Shown here one piece after another: positions 1 to 9,813 of a stretch of 64,000 bases of DNA. The notes beneath the pieces are model-generated. The model was given only the letters and a program-made list of their open reading frames with translations. It was not told where the DNA came from and did not search any database. Within the stretch, counting starts at the first letter, position 1, and each line of letters opens with the position of its first letter. A program made the position numbers and the translations under genes. The DNA comes from an unidentified bacterial endosymbiont (GTDB taxonomy: Bacteria; Pseudomonadota; Gammaproteobacteria; Enterobacterales; G038960095). Location of the stretch: assembly GCF_918320885.1 (NCBI RefSeq), contig NZ_OU907312.1, positions 992,465 to 1,056,464 of the forward strand. The letters are read 5' to 3'.

Positions 1-588
1 ATAGGTGAGTTGATAGCGCTCGCCCATATAGAGGTAGGTGCGTGCAATGGCACCCCGCGCCTGCGGTGGTGGCTCGACCCGTTTGTTTGTGGGGTCGACT
101 TTAAAGGCACAGCGGCCATAGGGTGATTGCCCGCCAGCCCACTCTGCAAAAGCATAATGTTTACGATCACCATTGATCTCACCAATCGCCGGTTGTAGGT
201 TGTGCAGATCAGCTTCAATCTGGTTAAACACTGGATCCTGTCCACAACCCCTTCGCCCTCCCTGCTGCCAACAACGGCGTTGATGGCCAAATTGCCAAGC
301 AGGAACCACATGCTCCCACTCAATTCGCGAGGCCCGTTGACTATCCTGGCGTGGCTGATAACCACAGGCTGCCCAATCAGGACGACCGCGGTTCCCTTGC
401 CAAATAATCGGGCAAGCGCAATAAAAGGTCACTGCATCGTGATGAATCGTGCGGGCGATGCGCTTCGCTGCCGAAAAATTTTTGGGAGCCTGATCAGTGG
501 GGTATAACCAATAAACGCCATAAGCGATCATCAGCAAAATGCTTTTTAGCAGCCCGCTACGGATTTTATAAGCCTTTTTTTTACGCAT
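1..588 (-). CDS. endA: Endonuclease I (partial, 3' end beyond window)
   Basis: Periplasmic non-specific DNA endonuclease of the EndA/Vvn family. The reading frame starts at the ATG at 586-588 and stays open to the window edge, giving 196 residues without the C-terminus. A basic start (MRKKK) is followed by a hydrophobic stretch (residues about 13-28) that looks like a signal segment. The beta-beta-alpha metal catalytic motif is visible as RIEWEHVVPA, and the later CGQDP and GRCAF stretches match the family. In E. coli endA also lies near metK. I am confident of the family from these motifs; I cannot see whether the C-terminus is intact. Confidence 0.9.
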   Translation of the reverse strand, partial: MRKKKAYKIRSGLLKSILLMIAYGVYWLYPTDQAPKNFSAAKRIARTIHHDAVTFYCACPIIWQGNRGRPDWAACGYQPRQDSQRASRIEWEHVVPAWQFGHQRRCWQQGGRRGCGQDPVFNQIEADLHNLQPAIGEINGDRKHYAFAEWAGGQSPYGRCAFKVDPTNKRVEPPPQARGAIARTYLYMGERYQLTY

Positions 589-622
589 GCGGTTTACACA
601 GGCGGTTTAGGCAGTCAGGTGA

Positions 623-916
623 TCAGGCGATATGGGCACAGCAGGTATTGAATGTTGTAGAACGCTCAGCAACCCATTGGATGACTGACTGACTGTCTGG
701 TGGCTGTTGTAAGCTGGACTCACCCGCTGTTAAAAATAATGATGATCCTGGCACTATTTTATCTAATGTCCCAGATAAATCACTCAGGCATGCTTGCGCA
801 GTAGAGTGCTCACTCTTTAGGGTCATACTAAACAGTGAAGAACTATTCATTCGGTAGGTTGCGATCTGCATGATAGGCTGGGAGTGAATGACGCTTTGTG
901 CTAAAAAGTGTTCCAT
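623..916 (-). CDS. Small hypothetical protein (97 aa)
   Basis: I do not recognise this ORF. It lies between metK and endA on the same strand. The ATG at 914-916 has an AGAAGGG-like ribosome site about five bases upstream, which favours a real gene. The protein is Ser/Thr/Gln-rich with no membrane segment and no domain I can name. It has several cysteines and an AAA-poor, uncharged C-terminal half. It could be a lineage-specific protein, a small secreted protein, or a chance ORF in a 417-bp gap. Confidence 0.35.
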   Translation of the reverse strand: MEHFLAQSVIHSQPIMQIATYRMNSSSLFSMTLKSEHSTAQACLSDLSGTLDKIVPGSSLFLTAGESSLQQPPDSQSVIQWVAERSTTFNTCCAHIA

Positions 917-1005
917 TTTTACCCTTCTTTAGAGCTCGCTTTAGAGTAGAGTTTCTCTCCGATGAATAAAGGCATCGTTGTTTCCTGACAGGGTCTCTAG
1001 AGTGG

Positions 1006-2157
1006 TTATCCTTGACAAGCCGCTTGTAAAGCAGCCACTTGATCGATCTGCTCCCAGGGGAACTGTGGGCGGCCAAAGTGGCCATAAGCCGCGGTCTCCC
1101 GATAGAGGGGCCTTAATAGCTTCAGGCTATGGATTAAGCCGTAAGGAGATAGATCAAAACAGGCCCTAACGGCAGCAATTAAACGCGCGGTGGGAACTTT
1201 GTGGGTTCCAAAGGTTTCTAGCATAATCGAGGTGGGTTGCACCACGCCAATCGCGTAAGAGAGCTGTATTTCACAGCGCTCTGCGAGATCTGCAGCTACG
1301 ATATTCTTAGCAATGTAGCGAGCGGCGTAAGCGCCTGAACGGTCGACCTTCGAGGGATCTTTACCAGAGAAGGCTCCTCCCCCATGCCGAGCGGCACCCC
1401 CATAAGTGTCGACAATAATTTTACGACCGGTTAAGCCACAGTCACCCATCGGGCCACCAATGACAAAGCGGCCGGTTGGATTAATCAGATAGCGGGTGTC
1501 GCGTGAGAGCCACTCTCGGGGTAGCACCGGTTGAATAATGGTCTCCATCACCGCCTCTTGTAGCTGAGATAGGCCGATCTCCTCAGCATGCTGAGTGGAG
1601 AGAACGACGGTATCTATCCCGATGATGCTGTGGTGATCATAACGGAAGGTAATTTGACTTTTAGCATCAGGGCGTAACCAAGGTAAGGTCCCATCCTTAC
1701 GGACCTGTGCTTGCCGGGCTACTAAACGGTGCGCATAGGTGATAGGTGCTGGCATCAGCTCCTCAGTCTCCCGAGTGGCATAACCAAACATGATCCCTTG
1801 ATCGCCGGCTCCTTGCTGCTGTGGATCTGCTCGGTCCACGCCTTGATGAATATCGGGAGATTGTTTGCCAATAGCATTGAGAACTGCACAGGAGTCAGCA
1901 TCAAACCCCATATCGGAGTGGTGGTAACCGATCTCACGGACCGTATTGCGGACTAAGGCTTCAATGTCGATCCAAGCGGTGGTGGTGATTTCACCACCCA
2001 CCAGCACCATGCCAGTTTTGACATAAGTTTCGCAAGCCACGCGGGCTTGGGGATCTTGGGCAATGATGGCATCTAATACCGCATCAGAAATTTGATCGGC
2101 GATTTTATCGGGGTGTCCTTCAGAAACCGATTCTGAGGTAAAAAGATGTTGGGTCAT
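1006..2157 (-). CDS. metK: S-adenosylmethionine synthetase
   Basis: Makes S-adenosylmethionine from methionine and ATP in the cytosol. At 383 residues it matches the usual length of about 384. Diagnostic stretches are GHPDKIAD near residue 14, the ATP-binding motif [10 protein letters not shown] at 118-127, and the glycine-rich [15 protein letters not shown] loop in the C-terminal third. The start ATG (2155-2157) is fixed by alignment of the N-terminus [10 protein letters not shown] with known enzymes. It is divergent from tkt, with about 260 bp between them. I see no clear MetJ boxes (AGACGTCT-like) in that gap, although E. coli metK is MetJ-controlled. Confidence 0.98.
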   Translation of the reverse strand: MTQHLFTSESVSEGHPDKIADQISDAVLDAIIAQDPQARVACETYVKTGMVLVGGEITTTAWIDIEALVRNTVREIGYHHSDMGFDADSCAVLNAIGKQSPDIHQGVDRADPQQQGAGDQGIMFGYATRETEELMPAPITYAHRLVARQAQVRKDGTLPWLRPDAKSQITFRYDHHSIIGIDTVVLSTQHAEEIGLSQLQEAVMETIIQPVLPREWLSRDTRYLINPTGRFVIGGPMGDCGLTGRKIIVDTYGGAARHGGGAFSGKDPSKVDRSGAYAARYIAKNIVAADLAERCEIQLSYAIGVVQPTSIMLETFGTHKVPTARLIAAVRACFDLSPYGLIHSLKLLRPLYRETAAYGHFGRPQFPWEQIDQVAALQAACQG

Positions 2158-2356
2158 AGCGTGATAAAGGCTCTTAATTTAGCAGGTAACCAGTTGGAAC
2201 ACTGGCCAAGCGTGTAGAGTCTTGATTAGAGCAGAGCCCCTGCAGTTTTTCAAGGTGGGGTGCCGTTTTATTTCACAAATCAGGGATAAATCAGTATACC
2301 CAGGAGACACTCTTCGGGATAATAGAGGGCCGTTGAAAGCGCGGTATTCATGGACT

Positions 2357-2374
2357 ACCGATCAAGTGATCGGT
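2357..2374. promoter_or_regulatory. Palindrome upstream of tkt
   Basis: Two perfect 8-base arms, ACCGATCA and TGATCGGT, are separated by two bases, centred about 55 bases before the tkt start. It lies in the metK/tkt divergent gap. The size fits a dimeric repressor site, but I do not recognise the motif and it could be chance. Confidence 0.3.
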
Positions 2375-2419
2375 GCGCTTTGATCGTGCTGCTTATAGGA
2401 GAAACCAGGGTGTCAGCAC

Positions 2420-4426
2420 ATGCTCTCTCGTAAAGAATTAGCCAACGCTATCCGTATCTTAAGCATGGATGCAGTAGAGAAAGCCCGCTCAGGCCATCCA
2501 GGGGCCCCCATGGGCATGGCTGATCTGGCGGAGGTGTTATGGCGCGACTTTCTAAAGCATAACCCCAAAAACCCTCACTGGGTAAATCGTGATCGATTTG
2601 TATTATCGAATGGCCATGGATCGATGCTGCTTTACAGTCTGCTGCATCTCACCGGTTACGATCTATCACTCGAGGATTTGCAACAGTTTCGGCAGTGGCA
2701 GAGTAAGACCCCAGGCCATCCAGAGGTCGCCGAAACACCAGGGGTTGAGACCACTACAGGGCCACTAGGACAGGGGTTGGCCAATGCGGTGGGGATGGCG
2801 CTGGCTGAACAGTGTCTAGCAGCCCAATTCAATCGACCGGATTATCCAATCGTTGATCACTACACCTATGCCTTCGTTGGCGATGGTTGCCTGATGGAGG
2901 GCATTTCCCACGAGGTCTGTTCGTTAGCGGGGACGTTGAAGTTAGGTAAATTAATCGTTTTTTATGATGACAATGGCATCTCCATTGATGGGGGGGTCCA
3001 GGGATGGTTTAATGAGGACACCGCCGGCCGTTTCGAAGCGTATGGTTGGCAGGTGGTGCGTGCCGTTGAGGGGCATCACAGTGAGGCCATCAGTGCTGCT
3101 ATCCGGCAAGCGCATCAGGTGACCGATCGCCCCTCCTTGATTCTCTGCAAGACGATCATCGGCTATGGAGCCCCCCATAAGGCTGGGTCCCATGAATGTC
3201 ATGGTAGTCCACTAGGGGCGGCTGAGGTCGCGGCCGTTCGGCAACAGTTAGGGTGGTCAGCCCCCCCGTTTGTGATTTCAGCAGAGCAGTATCAACAGTG
3301 GGACGCTACCCAGCAGGGGGCAGGGCTTGAGCAGCAGTGGCAGGCGCTCTGGCAGCGTTACCAAGCGACCTATCCCCAGTTAGCGGCAGAATTTGAACGG
3401 CGGACCCAGGGGCGCTTGCCGGTAGGCTGGTCTGCACAGATGTCCCAGTTTATTCAGCGATTGCAAGATACACCAGCCCATTTAGCCACCCGCCAGGCCT
3501 CGCAAAAGGTACTAGAGCAGATAGGTCCCTGGTTGCCAGAGCTATTGGGTGGATCGGCTGATTTAACCCCTTCCAATTTAACCACCTGGTCCGGCTCTGT
3601 GGCACTGAACAGTACGCCTGCAGGCAACTACCTGCATTATGGGGTGCGTGAATTCGGCATGTCTGCCATGATGAATGGCATCGCGCTGCATGGCGGCTTT
3701 ATCCCCTATGGGGCAACTTTCTTGGTCTTTACCGACTATGCCCGCAATGCTGTGCGCCTAGCGGCTCTGATGAAGCAGCGGGTTATTTTTATCTATACCC
3801 ATGACTCTATTGGGCTGGGTGAAGATGGTCCAACCCATCAACCGATTGAGCAGCTAGCGCTATTACGCTTAACCCCTCACTTGATGACTTGGCGTCCCTG
3901 TGACCAGGTAGAGGCTGCGGTTGCCTGGCAAGCGGCGATTGAGTACACTCAAGGGCCAAGTGCCTTAGTCTTTTCCCGACAAACGCTACCACAGCAACCC
4001 CGGAGTGCCGAACAGCTGGCCACTGTCCATCGGGGTGGCTATAGCTTATGTGACAGTGAGGGCGAGCCTGAGCTGATTATCATTGCTACCGGTTCAGAGG
4101 TTGCTCTGGCGGTCGCTGCTTACCAACAGCTGCAGGCACAGGGGTATCGCGTGCGTGTGGTCTCCATGGTCTCCACCGAGCGCTTTGAACAGCAGTCCGT
4201 GGCCTATCGGGAGACAGTACTCCCGTCGGCGGTCACGGCTCGTTTAGCGATTGAAGCGGGAAGTCCCGAGGGTTGGTACCGTTATGTGGGGTTAGCAGGG
4301 AAAGTGATTGGCATGCAGGGCTTTGGGGCCTCAGCGCCGGCGGAGCAGCTGTTCGTACACTTTGGCTTCACGGTTGAAAAGGTCGTGCAGTGTTCCCTAG
4401 AATTACTGATATCTGTTGGGCCTTAA
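2420..4426 (+). CDS. tkt: Transketolase
   Basis: Thiamine-diphosphate enzyme of the non-oxidative pentose phosphate pathway, moving two-carbon units between ketoses and aldoses. It has 668 residues, close to TktA (663). The catalytic histidines fall at 26, 66 and 100 as in E. coli. The thiamine-binding GDG is at 154-156 and the GVREFGM segment holds the catalytic glutamate. The start ATG at 2420 follows the expected N-terminus, though the nearest purine-rich stretch (AGGG) is weak. pgk begins about 40 bp downstream. In most enterics epd (erythrose-4-phosphate dehydrogenase) sits between the two; here it is absent. Confidence 0.98.
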   Translation: MLSRKELANAIRILSMDAVEKARSGHPGAPMGMADLAEVLWRDFLKHNPKNPHWVNRDRFVLSNGHGSMLLYSLLHLTGYDLSLEDLQQFRQWQSKTPGHPEVAETPGVETTTGPLGQGLANAVGMALAEQCLAAQFNRPDYPIVDHYTYAFVGDGCLMEGISHEVCSLAGTLKLGKLIVFYDDNGISIDGGVQGWFNEDTAGRFEAYGWQVVRAVEGHHSEAISAAIRQAHQVTDRPSLILCKTIIGYGAPHKAGSHECHGSPLGAAEVAAVRQQLGWSAPPFVISAEQYQQWDATQQGAGLEQQWQALWQRYQATYPQLAAEFERRTQGRLPVGWSAQMSQFIQRLQDTPAHLATRQASQKVLEQIGPWLPELLGGSADLTPSNLTTWSGSVALNSTPAGNYLHYGVREFGMSAMMNGIALHGGFIPYGATFLVFTDYARNAVRLAALMKQRVIFIYTHDSIGLGEDGPTHQPIEQLALLRLTPHLMTWRPCDQVEAAVAWQAAIEYTQGPSALVFSRQTLPQQPRSAEQLATVHRGGYSLCDSEGEPELIIIATGSEVALAVAAYQQLQAQGYRVRVVSMVSTERFEQQSVAYRETVLPSAVTARLAIEAGSPEGWYRYVGLAGKVIGMQGFGASAPAEQLFVHFGFTVEKVVQCSLELLISVGP

Positions 4427-4466
4427 TCCTCCTACGCTACCCTGTTTAAAAAAGGATATTGCCGAA

Positions 4467-5627
4467 GTGTTATTACAGATGAAGGATCTGCCGTTAACTG
4501 ATAAACGGGTGTTGATCCGGGCTGATCTGAATGTCCCCCTGAAGCAAGGTCGTATCACTTCGGATGCCCGGATCCGCGCGCTGATCCCCACCTTGCAGCA
4601 GGCGTTACAACAGGGCGCACGGATCATGCTCGCCTCACACCTCGGGCGTCCAACTGAAGGCGAGCCTCAGGAAGCTTACTCATTACAACCCGTTGTTCAC
4701 CACCTAAAAACGCTGTTAAATCGGCCGGTACGCTTAGCAAAAAATTATCTACAGGGCGTAGAGGTGGCGGCCGGTGAACTGGTGGTATTAGAAAATGTCC
4801 GCTTTAACCTGGGGGAGAGCGAGAACGATCCCCAGTTAGCCCAACAGTATGCGGCGCTCTGTGATCTGTTTGTGATGGATGCTTTTGCCTCTGCCCATCG
4901 GATGCAGGCCTCTACCTATGGGGTAGCTCACTATGCACCAATGGCTTGTGCTGGACCGCTATTACTGAATGAGATTGCCCAGTTAACGCGAGCACTGCAT
5001 CATCCAGCACGGCCACTGGTTGCCATTGTCGGCGGCTCCAAGATCTCCAGCAAGTTACCGCTGCTACAAGCGATTGCCCAACGGGCTGATCATCTCATTG
5101 TTGGGGGCGGGATTGCTAACACCTTTCTCGCAGCCCAGGGCTATCCGATGGGGCAGTCACTCTATGAAGCCGCCCTCATTCCGCAAGCGCAGCAGCTGCT
5201 GGCAACGACCGATATTCCGCTTCCCAGTGATGTTCGAGTCGCGCACGTTTTTTCTGCTGAGGCCCCTGCGCTGTTAAAACCGGTGACTGCAGTCGCGCCT
5301 GAAGAACAGATTTTGGATATTGGGCCAGCCACCGCCCAGCAGTTAGTCACGCTGTTAAGCAGCGCTAAGACCATTCTATGGAATGGTCCACTGGGGGTGT
5401 TTGAGTGGCCCAATTTTCGGCGGGGGACCGAGGTAGTAGCACGCGCCATTGCCAACAGTCACGCCTTTTCTATCGCTGGTGGCGGCGATACCCTAGCGGC
5501 TATTGACTGTTTTGGAATTGCCGAACAGATCAGTTATATCTCTACCGGCGGGGGTGCTTTTTTAGCGTTTATTGAAGGTAAGAGCCTGCCGGCCATTAAA
5601 ATATTGGAGAGGCGGGGGCAGGGTTAA
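4467..5627 (+). CDS. pgk: Phosphoglycerate kinase
   Basis: Cytosolic glycolytic kinase that moves the phosphate of 1,3-bisphosphoglycerate to ADP. I chose the GTG at 4467 because AAAGGA precedes it at a workable distance and it gives 386 residues, against 387 in E. coli. An in-frame ATG at 4479 is the alternative. Key stretches are [12 protein letters not shown] near the N-terminus, [15 protein letters not shown], and the nucleotide-binding [14 protein letters not shown] near the end. It lies between tkt and fbaA in one transcription direction and is probably co-transcribed with fbaA, which starts 53 bp later. Confidence 0.97.
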   Translation: MLLQMKDLPLTDKRVLIRADLNVPLKQGRITSDARIRALIPTLQQALQQGARIMLASHLGRPTEGEPQEAYSLQPVVHHLKTLLNRPVRLAKNYLQGVEVAAGELVVLENVRFNLGESENDPQLAQQYAALCDLFVMDAFASAHRMQASTYGVAHYAPMACAGPLLLNEIAQLTRALHHPARPLVAIVGGSKISSKLPLLQAIAQRADHLIVGGGIANTFLAAQGYPMGQSLYEAALIPQAQQLLATTDIPLPSDVRVAHVFSAEAPALLKPVTAVAPEEQILDIGPATAQQLVTLLSSAKTILWNGPLGVFEWPNFRRGTEVVARAIANSHAFSIAGGGDTLAAIDCFGIAEQISYISTGGGAFLAFIEGKSLPAIKILERRGQG

Positions 5628-5680
5628 GCAGAGGAGCACCACCAAGGTTTTTATCCACGCTATCGAGCACATGAGGCGCT

Positions 5681-6811
5681 ATGTCACAACTTTTTGATCG
5701 CATCAAACCCGGTGTAGTGACCGGTGATGGAGTCCAGCAGCTGTTTACGCTGGCTAAAGCACATCGCTTTGCTTTACCCGCTGTGAATGTGATTGGGACC
5801 GACTCCATCAATGCCGCCCTCGAGGCGGCGGCTACCGTCCGATCACCCCTGATTGTGCAGTTCTCTCATGGTGGGGCTGCTTTTATGGCGGGCAAGGGGC
5901 TGACGTTACCAGGTGCCGAAGCGGCTATCTTAGGTGCCGTCTGTGGCGCTCATTATCTGCATGCCATGGCGGAGGCCTATGGTGTGCCGGTCATGGTGCA
6001 TACTGACCATGCTGCTAAAAAACTATTGCCCTGGATTGATGGATTATTAGAGCAGGGAGAACAGCATTTCGCCAATACCGGTAAACCGCTCTTTTCATCC
6101 CATATGATCGATCTCTCTGAAGAGTCGCTGGAAGAGAATCTGGATATCTGCTGCCATTATTTAGCGCGGATGGCTAAAATGGGCATGACCCTGGAGATTG
6201 AGCTAGGGTGTACCGGTGGTGAGGAGGATGGGGTCGATAACAGTCAGCTGGATAATGCGCTGCTGTACACCCAACCGCAGGAGGTGGCCTACGCCTATGA
6301 GCGCCTCCGCCAAATCAGTCATCGTTTTACTATTGCAGCAGCCTTTGGTAACGTCCATGGTGTTTATAAGCCAGGGAATGTCAAACTAAAGCCAGAGATC
6401 CTTCAACGCTCACAACAATATGTTGCTGAGCGCTTTAATTTACCTGCCGATCCTATCCATTTTGTATTCCATGGCGGCTCTGGTTCTTCACTGGCAGAGA
6501 TCCGTGAAGCCATTGGTTATGGCGTGGTTAAAATGAACATTGATACTGACACCCAATGGGCCACTTGGCAGGGCATATTACACTACTATAAAGCCCATGA
6601 AGCCTATCTTCAGCAGCAGTTAGGCAATCCAGAGGGTGCCGATAAACCGAATAAAAAGCAGTATGATCCGCGGGCTTGGTTACGGGCGGGTCAAGTCTCG
6701 ATGGTCCAGCGTTTAGAGCAAGCTTTCGCTGATCTAAATGCCTGGCAGCGGCTACCATCAGTAGCCAGCAATCCTGCTGATATTGAAGGGGTTAGCCAGG
6801 TTGATGGCTAG
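5681..6811 (+). CDS. fbaA: Class II fructose-bisphosphate aldolase
   Basis: Zinc-dependent aldolase that cleaves fructose 1,6-bisphosphate. The sequence follows E. coli FbaA nearly throughout: LHAMAEAYGVPVMVHTDH with the metal-ligand histidine, ELGCTGGEEDGVD, the FGNVHGVYKPGN histidine segment, FHGGSGSS and the NIDTDTQWA phosphate-binding stretch. The protein is 376 residues, about 17 longer than E. coli, because of a C-terminal tail after the last conserved helix. The tail has no motif I recognise and may be a neutral extension after loss of the original stop. Third gene of the tkt-pgk-fbaA block. Confidence 0.98.
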   Translation: MSQLFDRIKPGVVTGDGVQQLFTLAKAHRFALPAVNVIGTDSINAALEAAATVRSPLIVQFSHGGAAFMAGKGLTLPGAEAAILGAVCGAHYLHAMAEAYGVPVMVHTDHAAKKLLPWIDGLLEQGEQHFANTGKPLFSSHMIDLSEESLEENLDICCHYLARMAKMGMTLEIELGCTGGEEDGVDNSQLDNALLYTQPQEVAYAYERLRQISHRFTIAAAFGNVHGVYKPGNVKLKPEILQRSQQYVAERFNLPADPIHFVFHGGSGSSLAEIREAIGYGVVKMNIDTDTQWATWQGILHYYKAHEAYLQQQLGNPEGADKPNKKQYDPRAWLRAGQVSMVQRLEQAFADLNAWQRLPSVASNPADIEGVSQVDG

Positions 6812-6849
6812 CCTAACCTCCCACAATAGGTTAACAAGCGGTTGAATGC

Positions 6850-7704
6850 ATGGACTCATTGACTATCGTCACCATACCCCAACAGCTCAGGGGCTGGTTA
6901 TTGCAACACCAGCAGTCGCTGCTGCACGTGCTGTTTCAGCTGCTCACGGCGCTGCTGATTTTTTGGATCAGCCGCTGGCTTGCTCGTGGCTGCTCACGGG
7001 GAGTAGCCGCTCTGTTGCAACGGCAGTCGGTCGATCATACTATCATCGGTTTTGTCCGCGTGGTGATCCAGGCACTGGTGCTATTAATCGGGATCATTGC
7101 CGCCTTAGGGGCTATAGGGGTACAGACAGGCTCCCTATTAGCTCTTTTAGGCACCGCGGGTTTAGCAGTGGCGCTTGCCCTGAAAGATGCTCTTGCCAAT
7201 TTTGCAGCGGGTATTTTATTGGTGCTCTTCCGTCCCTTCCGGGTGGATGAAACGATAGAGGTCTCTGGAGTCACCGGTACGGTTGCCCAGATTCATCTAT
7301 TTTCGACGGTACTTAAAAGCCCTGATCATAAGCTCTTGATACTCCCCAACGGCGCCATTATCAAAAGTACGATTATCAACTATTCGCGCCAACCACAACG
7401 GCGGGTCGATTTTTTAGTCGGGGTTGCCTACAGTGCTGATATTGATCAGATTAAAGGATTATTGACTGAGCTGATAGCCGCTGATCCTCGCGTCTTACAA
7501 TCTTTAGGGATTACGGTACGTTTAAAAGAACTCGCCGCCTCTTCCCTCGATTTTACGGTACGCTGCTGGGTTAATAATGCGGATTACTGGCCGGTCTATT
7601 TTGATCTTCTAGAGACGATTAAAAAGCAGTTAGATGCCCATAAAATTGCTATTCCATTCCCCCAAATGGATATTCATCTCCACTCTAGAAGCCGCCAGCA
7701 CTAG
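6850..7704 (+). CDS. mscS: Small-conductance mechanosensitive channel
   Basis: Inner-membrane heptameric channel that opens under membrane tension during osmotic downshock. It has 284 residues (E. coli 286). There are two N-terminal membrane helices (about 23-45 and 62-85). The pore helix GLAVALALKDALANFAAGIL contains the Gly/Ala pattern of TM3, followed by the LFRPFR beta-domain entry and IINYSRQPQRR. In E. coli mscS also follows fbaA. The reading frame starts 38 bp after fbaA; the ATG at 6850 is preferred over the out-of-frame ATG at 6846. Confidence 0.96.
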   Translation: MDSLTIVTIPQQLRGWLLQHQQSLLHVLFQLLTALLIFWISRWLARGCSRGVAALLQRQSVDHTIIGFVRVVIQALVLLIGIIAALGAIGVQTGSLLALLGTAGLAVALALKDALANFAAGILLVLFRPFRVDETIEVSGVTGTVAQIHLFSTVLKSPDHKLLILPNGAIIKSTIINYSRQPQRRVDFLVGVAYSADIDQIKGLLTELIAADPRVLQSLGITVRLKELAASSLDFTVRCWVNNADYWPVYFDLLETIKKQLDAHKIAIPFPQMDIHLHSRSRQH

Positions 7705-8045
7705 GCTTAGCGTGGTGGAACCACCAACCCCGGGAAACAACACACCCTAGGAGTGTCGCCATGAAATTGAGGATCGCTGTACTCCTACTGCTCTGGTCTG
7801 CCACGGGCCTGCAGGCGGCTGAGATCACGCCGCCCATAGGACCTCACATTGCGGTGGTTGGGCATGGCCGTGTAGCCGTCAAACCTGATCAGGCAGTGCT
7901 GCAGCTACAAATCACGCTGGAGACCCAAACCGTAGAGCGGGCTAAACAGCAGATTGATCAGCAGATCAACCGTTATCTAGATTTTTTACAGCGTGCGGGG
8001 ATCTCTGATCTTGCCACCTTTTTTTAGACACAGAGAAGAGAAACC

Positions 8046-8900
8046 TTAAGCGACCTGGGATAACCAATTTTTTTCAAAATTTACAGGAGACAGATAGCCT
8101 AGCGTTGAGTGCCGTCTCTGTCGGTTATAAAACACTTCTACGTATTCAAAAATGCTCAATTTGGCTTGTTCTCTGCTCTCAAAACGTTCAAAGTGGGTGT
8201 GCTCTGTTTTTAAGGTATGGAAAAAACTCTCTGCTACTGCATTGTCATAACAATTGCCCGTACTACTCATGCTAAGCGTTATCTGGTGATGCGCCGATAC
8301 AGCCTTGAATCCTTTGCTGGTATACTGGCTGCCTCGGTCGGAGTGGTGGATGAGACCTGCAGCAGGCTTCCTCCGTGTTATTGCCTGGCGTAATGCTGCG
8401 GCTACTAACTCGGTGGTCATGTGAGCTTGCATATCCATCCCCACGATACTACGAGAGAACAGGTCCAGTACGATAGCAACATACAACCATCCCTCTTGGG
8501 TCGGAATATAGGTAATATCTGCTGCCCAGTATTGATCAGGGCGAGTGGCTGTGAACTTCTGCTTGAGTAAATTAGGCGCCACTGCGGCCTTTGGATCGAC
8601 TATTGTGGTTACCTTAAATCGTTTTTTCATCTTAGCCGCAATATGGGCTGCTTTCATTAGCCGACAAACCCGTTTGCGTGAACAGCGCTCACCTCTAGCT
8701 CGTAACTCAGCATGGATACGTGGGCTACCGTAAATTTGGTTGCTTATGGTATAAACCTCTTTAATTTCAGATATTAAACGCTCATCCTCACAATAGCGCT
8801 TGGATGGCTCAGCCTTGATAAACTGATAATAGCCACTGCGGGATACACCTAACACGTTGGACATCCTCTCTACGCTGAATTCCCCAGCATGCTTTTGCAT
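8046..8900 (-). CDS. IS3-family transposase OrfB (copy 1)
   Basis: DDE integrase catalytic part of the element. It has 284 residues with an N-terminal HTH_21-like region (NVLGVSRSGYYQFI) and the rve core. The catalytic acidic residues are in YWAADITYIP, HHSDRGSQYTS and NCYDNAVAESFFHTLK (D, D, E). It starts 11 bases after the orfA stop in a different frame. A -1 slip on the A-run near the end of orfA would give the OrfAB fusion that acts as transposase in this family. The same protein is encoded by copy 2. Confidence 0.96.
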   Translation of the reverse strand: MQKHAGEFSVERMSNVLGVSRSGYYQFIKAEPSKRYCEDERLISEIKEVYTISNQIYGSPRIHAELRARGERCSRKRVCRLMKAAHIAAKMKKRFKVTTIVDPKAAVAPNLLKQKFTATRPDQYWAADITYIPTQEGWLYVAIVLDLFSRSIVGMDMQAHMTTELVAAALRQAITRRKPAAGLIHHSDRGSQYTSKGFKAVSAHHQITLSMSSTGNCYDNAVAESFFHTLKTEHTHFERFESREQAKLSIFEYVEVFYNRQRRHSTLGYLSPVNFEKNWLSQVA

Positions 8901-8911
8901 AAACTGGTATT

Positions 8912-9211
8912 TTACTTGCGGGCCACTGAGAAGATGCCCAAGGCTTTTTTTAGGATATCCCTCTCTTCGCGTGCTATCGCCAATTCTTTCCGCAATTGAC
9001 TGAGCTCAGCATCAGACGCTTTCAGGTATCCTTTGCCCGGGAAAGCCTCTGCACCATCCTTGTTATGCTGATGGACCCACCCTGCCAATGTACTCTTGGG
9101 AACTCCCAATTCCTCGCTCAATTGACAGAGCGTTTTACCAGTGCTGTGATACAGCTTTACCGCATTCAGCTTGAATTCCTTATCATAGCTCCTTGATTCC
9201 CCTTGATTCAT
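8912..9211 (-). CDS. IS3-family transposase OrfA (copy 1)
   Basis: DNA-binding part of the IS3-family transposase, 99 residues. It has an HTH_Tnp_1 domain (KEFKLNAVKLY near residue 12, then LSEELGVPKSTLAGWV). A C-terminal heptad-like stretch (about 66-92, LRKELAIAREERDILKKAL) typically forms a leucine-zipper multimerisation helix. The slippery CTAAAAAAAG lies within the ILKKAL codons, so ribosomes can shift into orfB. An AGGTGAAG ribosome site lies just upstream of the ATG. OrfA alone usually represses transposition in the family. Confidence 0.95.
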   Translation of the reverse strand: MNQGESRSYDKEFKLNAVKLYHSTGKTLCQLSEELGVPKSTLAGWVHQHNKDGAEAFPGKGYLKASDAELSQLRKELAIAREERDILKKALGIFSVARK

Positions 9212-9813
9212 AACTTCACCTCAAAAAGTAACAAAAAATTATACGCTTTGTTCCTCTTCGTTGTGTCCGTTAAAGGGTAGCAAGATCACTCTCGAGCACA
9301 CATTGATGCCAGCCGGCTACAGAGCCAACGAATCACACCAACAGGGCCAGGTCAAGAGCCTCATCCGGTACGCTATCAACTGACGCGCCAAATCACGGTG
9401 ACCGTAAAGCCATTAACGATTCTCAATCGCGTACTCGAAGAGGCTCTACGCTGCGGCTTACAGGAGCTGCAACCACTCTCCTTTGGCGTGGCAGATGAAA
9501 AGCCTCACCGTTTGCGTGCTCGGGAGCAGGCTATCCAGGATGCCATCAGCCAGGCAGAGCCTATCGCCATTCAGTTGAATAGCCAACGGGGGAGCGTCTA
9601 TAGTATACGCTATCAGACCCTGGAGTCCTTCCCGCGCTTCCGTGCACGATCCCAGCTACTCGATGCACTCCCGGTGACTCAAACTGATCAGAGCTATCTG
9701 CCGCAAACGCTCTATTTTACTGATCAAGTTGAGGTGATCTTCACACTGAAGGCTTCATAGCCAGTCATGAGAGGGAGTGTAGCGGTTGGGGCGTATAAAA
9801 ACAGAAGATCAGT

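Larger units (their letters stand above)
8006..9288 (-). mobile_element. IS3-family insertion sequence, copy 1 (1283 bp)
   Basis: Ends are imperfect inverted repeats beginning TGATCTTG and closing CAAGATCA. A 3-bp direct duplication CTC flanks it at 8003-8005 and 9289-9291. It encodes orfA and orfB on the minus strand with a run of seven A (as T at 8945-8951) at the usual slippage position. The encoded proteins are identical to those of the copy at 12719-14001, and both copies are 1283 bp. Confidence 0.97.
7761..9760 (+). pseudogene. yggE: SIMPL-domain periplasmic protein, split by an IS3-family insertion
   Basis: Originally a YggE/SIMPL-domain (DUF541) protein, an exported factor linked to oxidative stress in E. 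coli. The 5' part (7761-8005) has a signal peptide ending in LQA and the GHGRVAVKPDQA segment. The 3' part resumes after the element and runs to a stop at 9760, with ITVTVKPL and a C-terminal VEVIFTLKAS. Removing 8006-9288 plus one copy of the CTC duplication restores one uninterrupted frame. The insertion is therefore recent and the host gene has not otherwise decayed. A truncated 88-residue product ending inside the element can still be made. Confidence 0.93.

Noticed and set aside
202-507. 101-codon plus-strand ORF
   Set aside because: It lies antisense to the endA frame, which carries the real endonuclease motifs.
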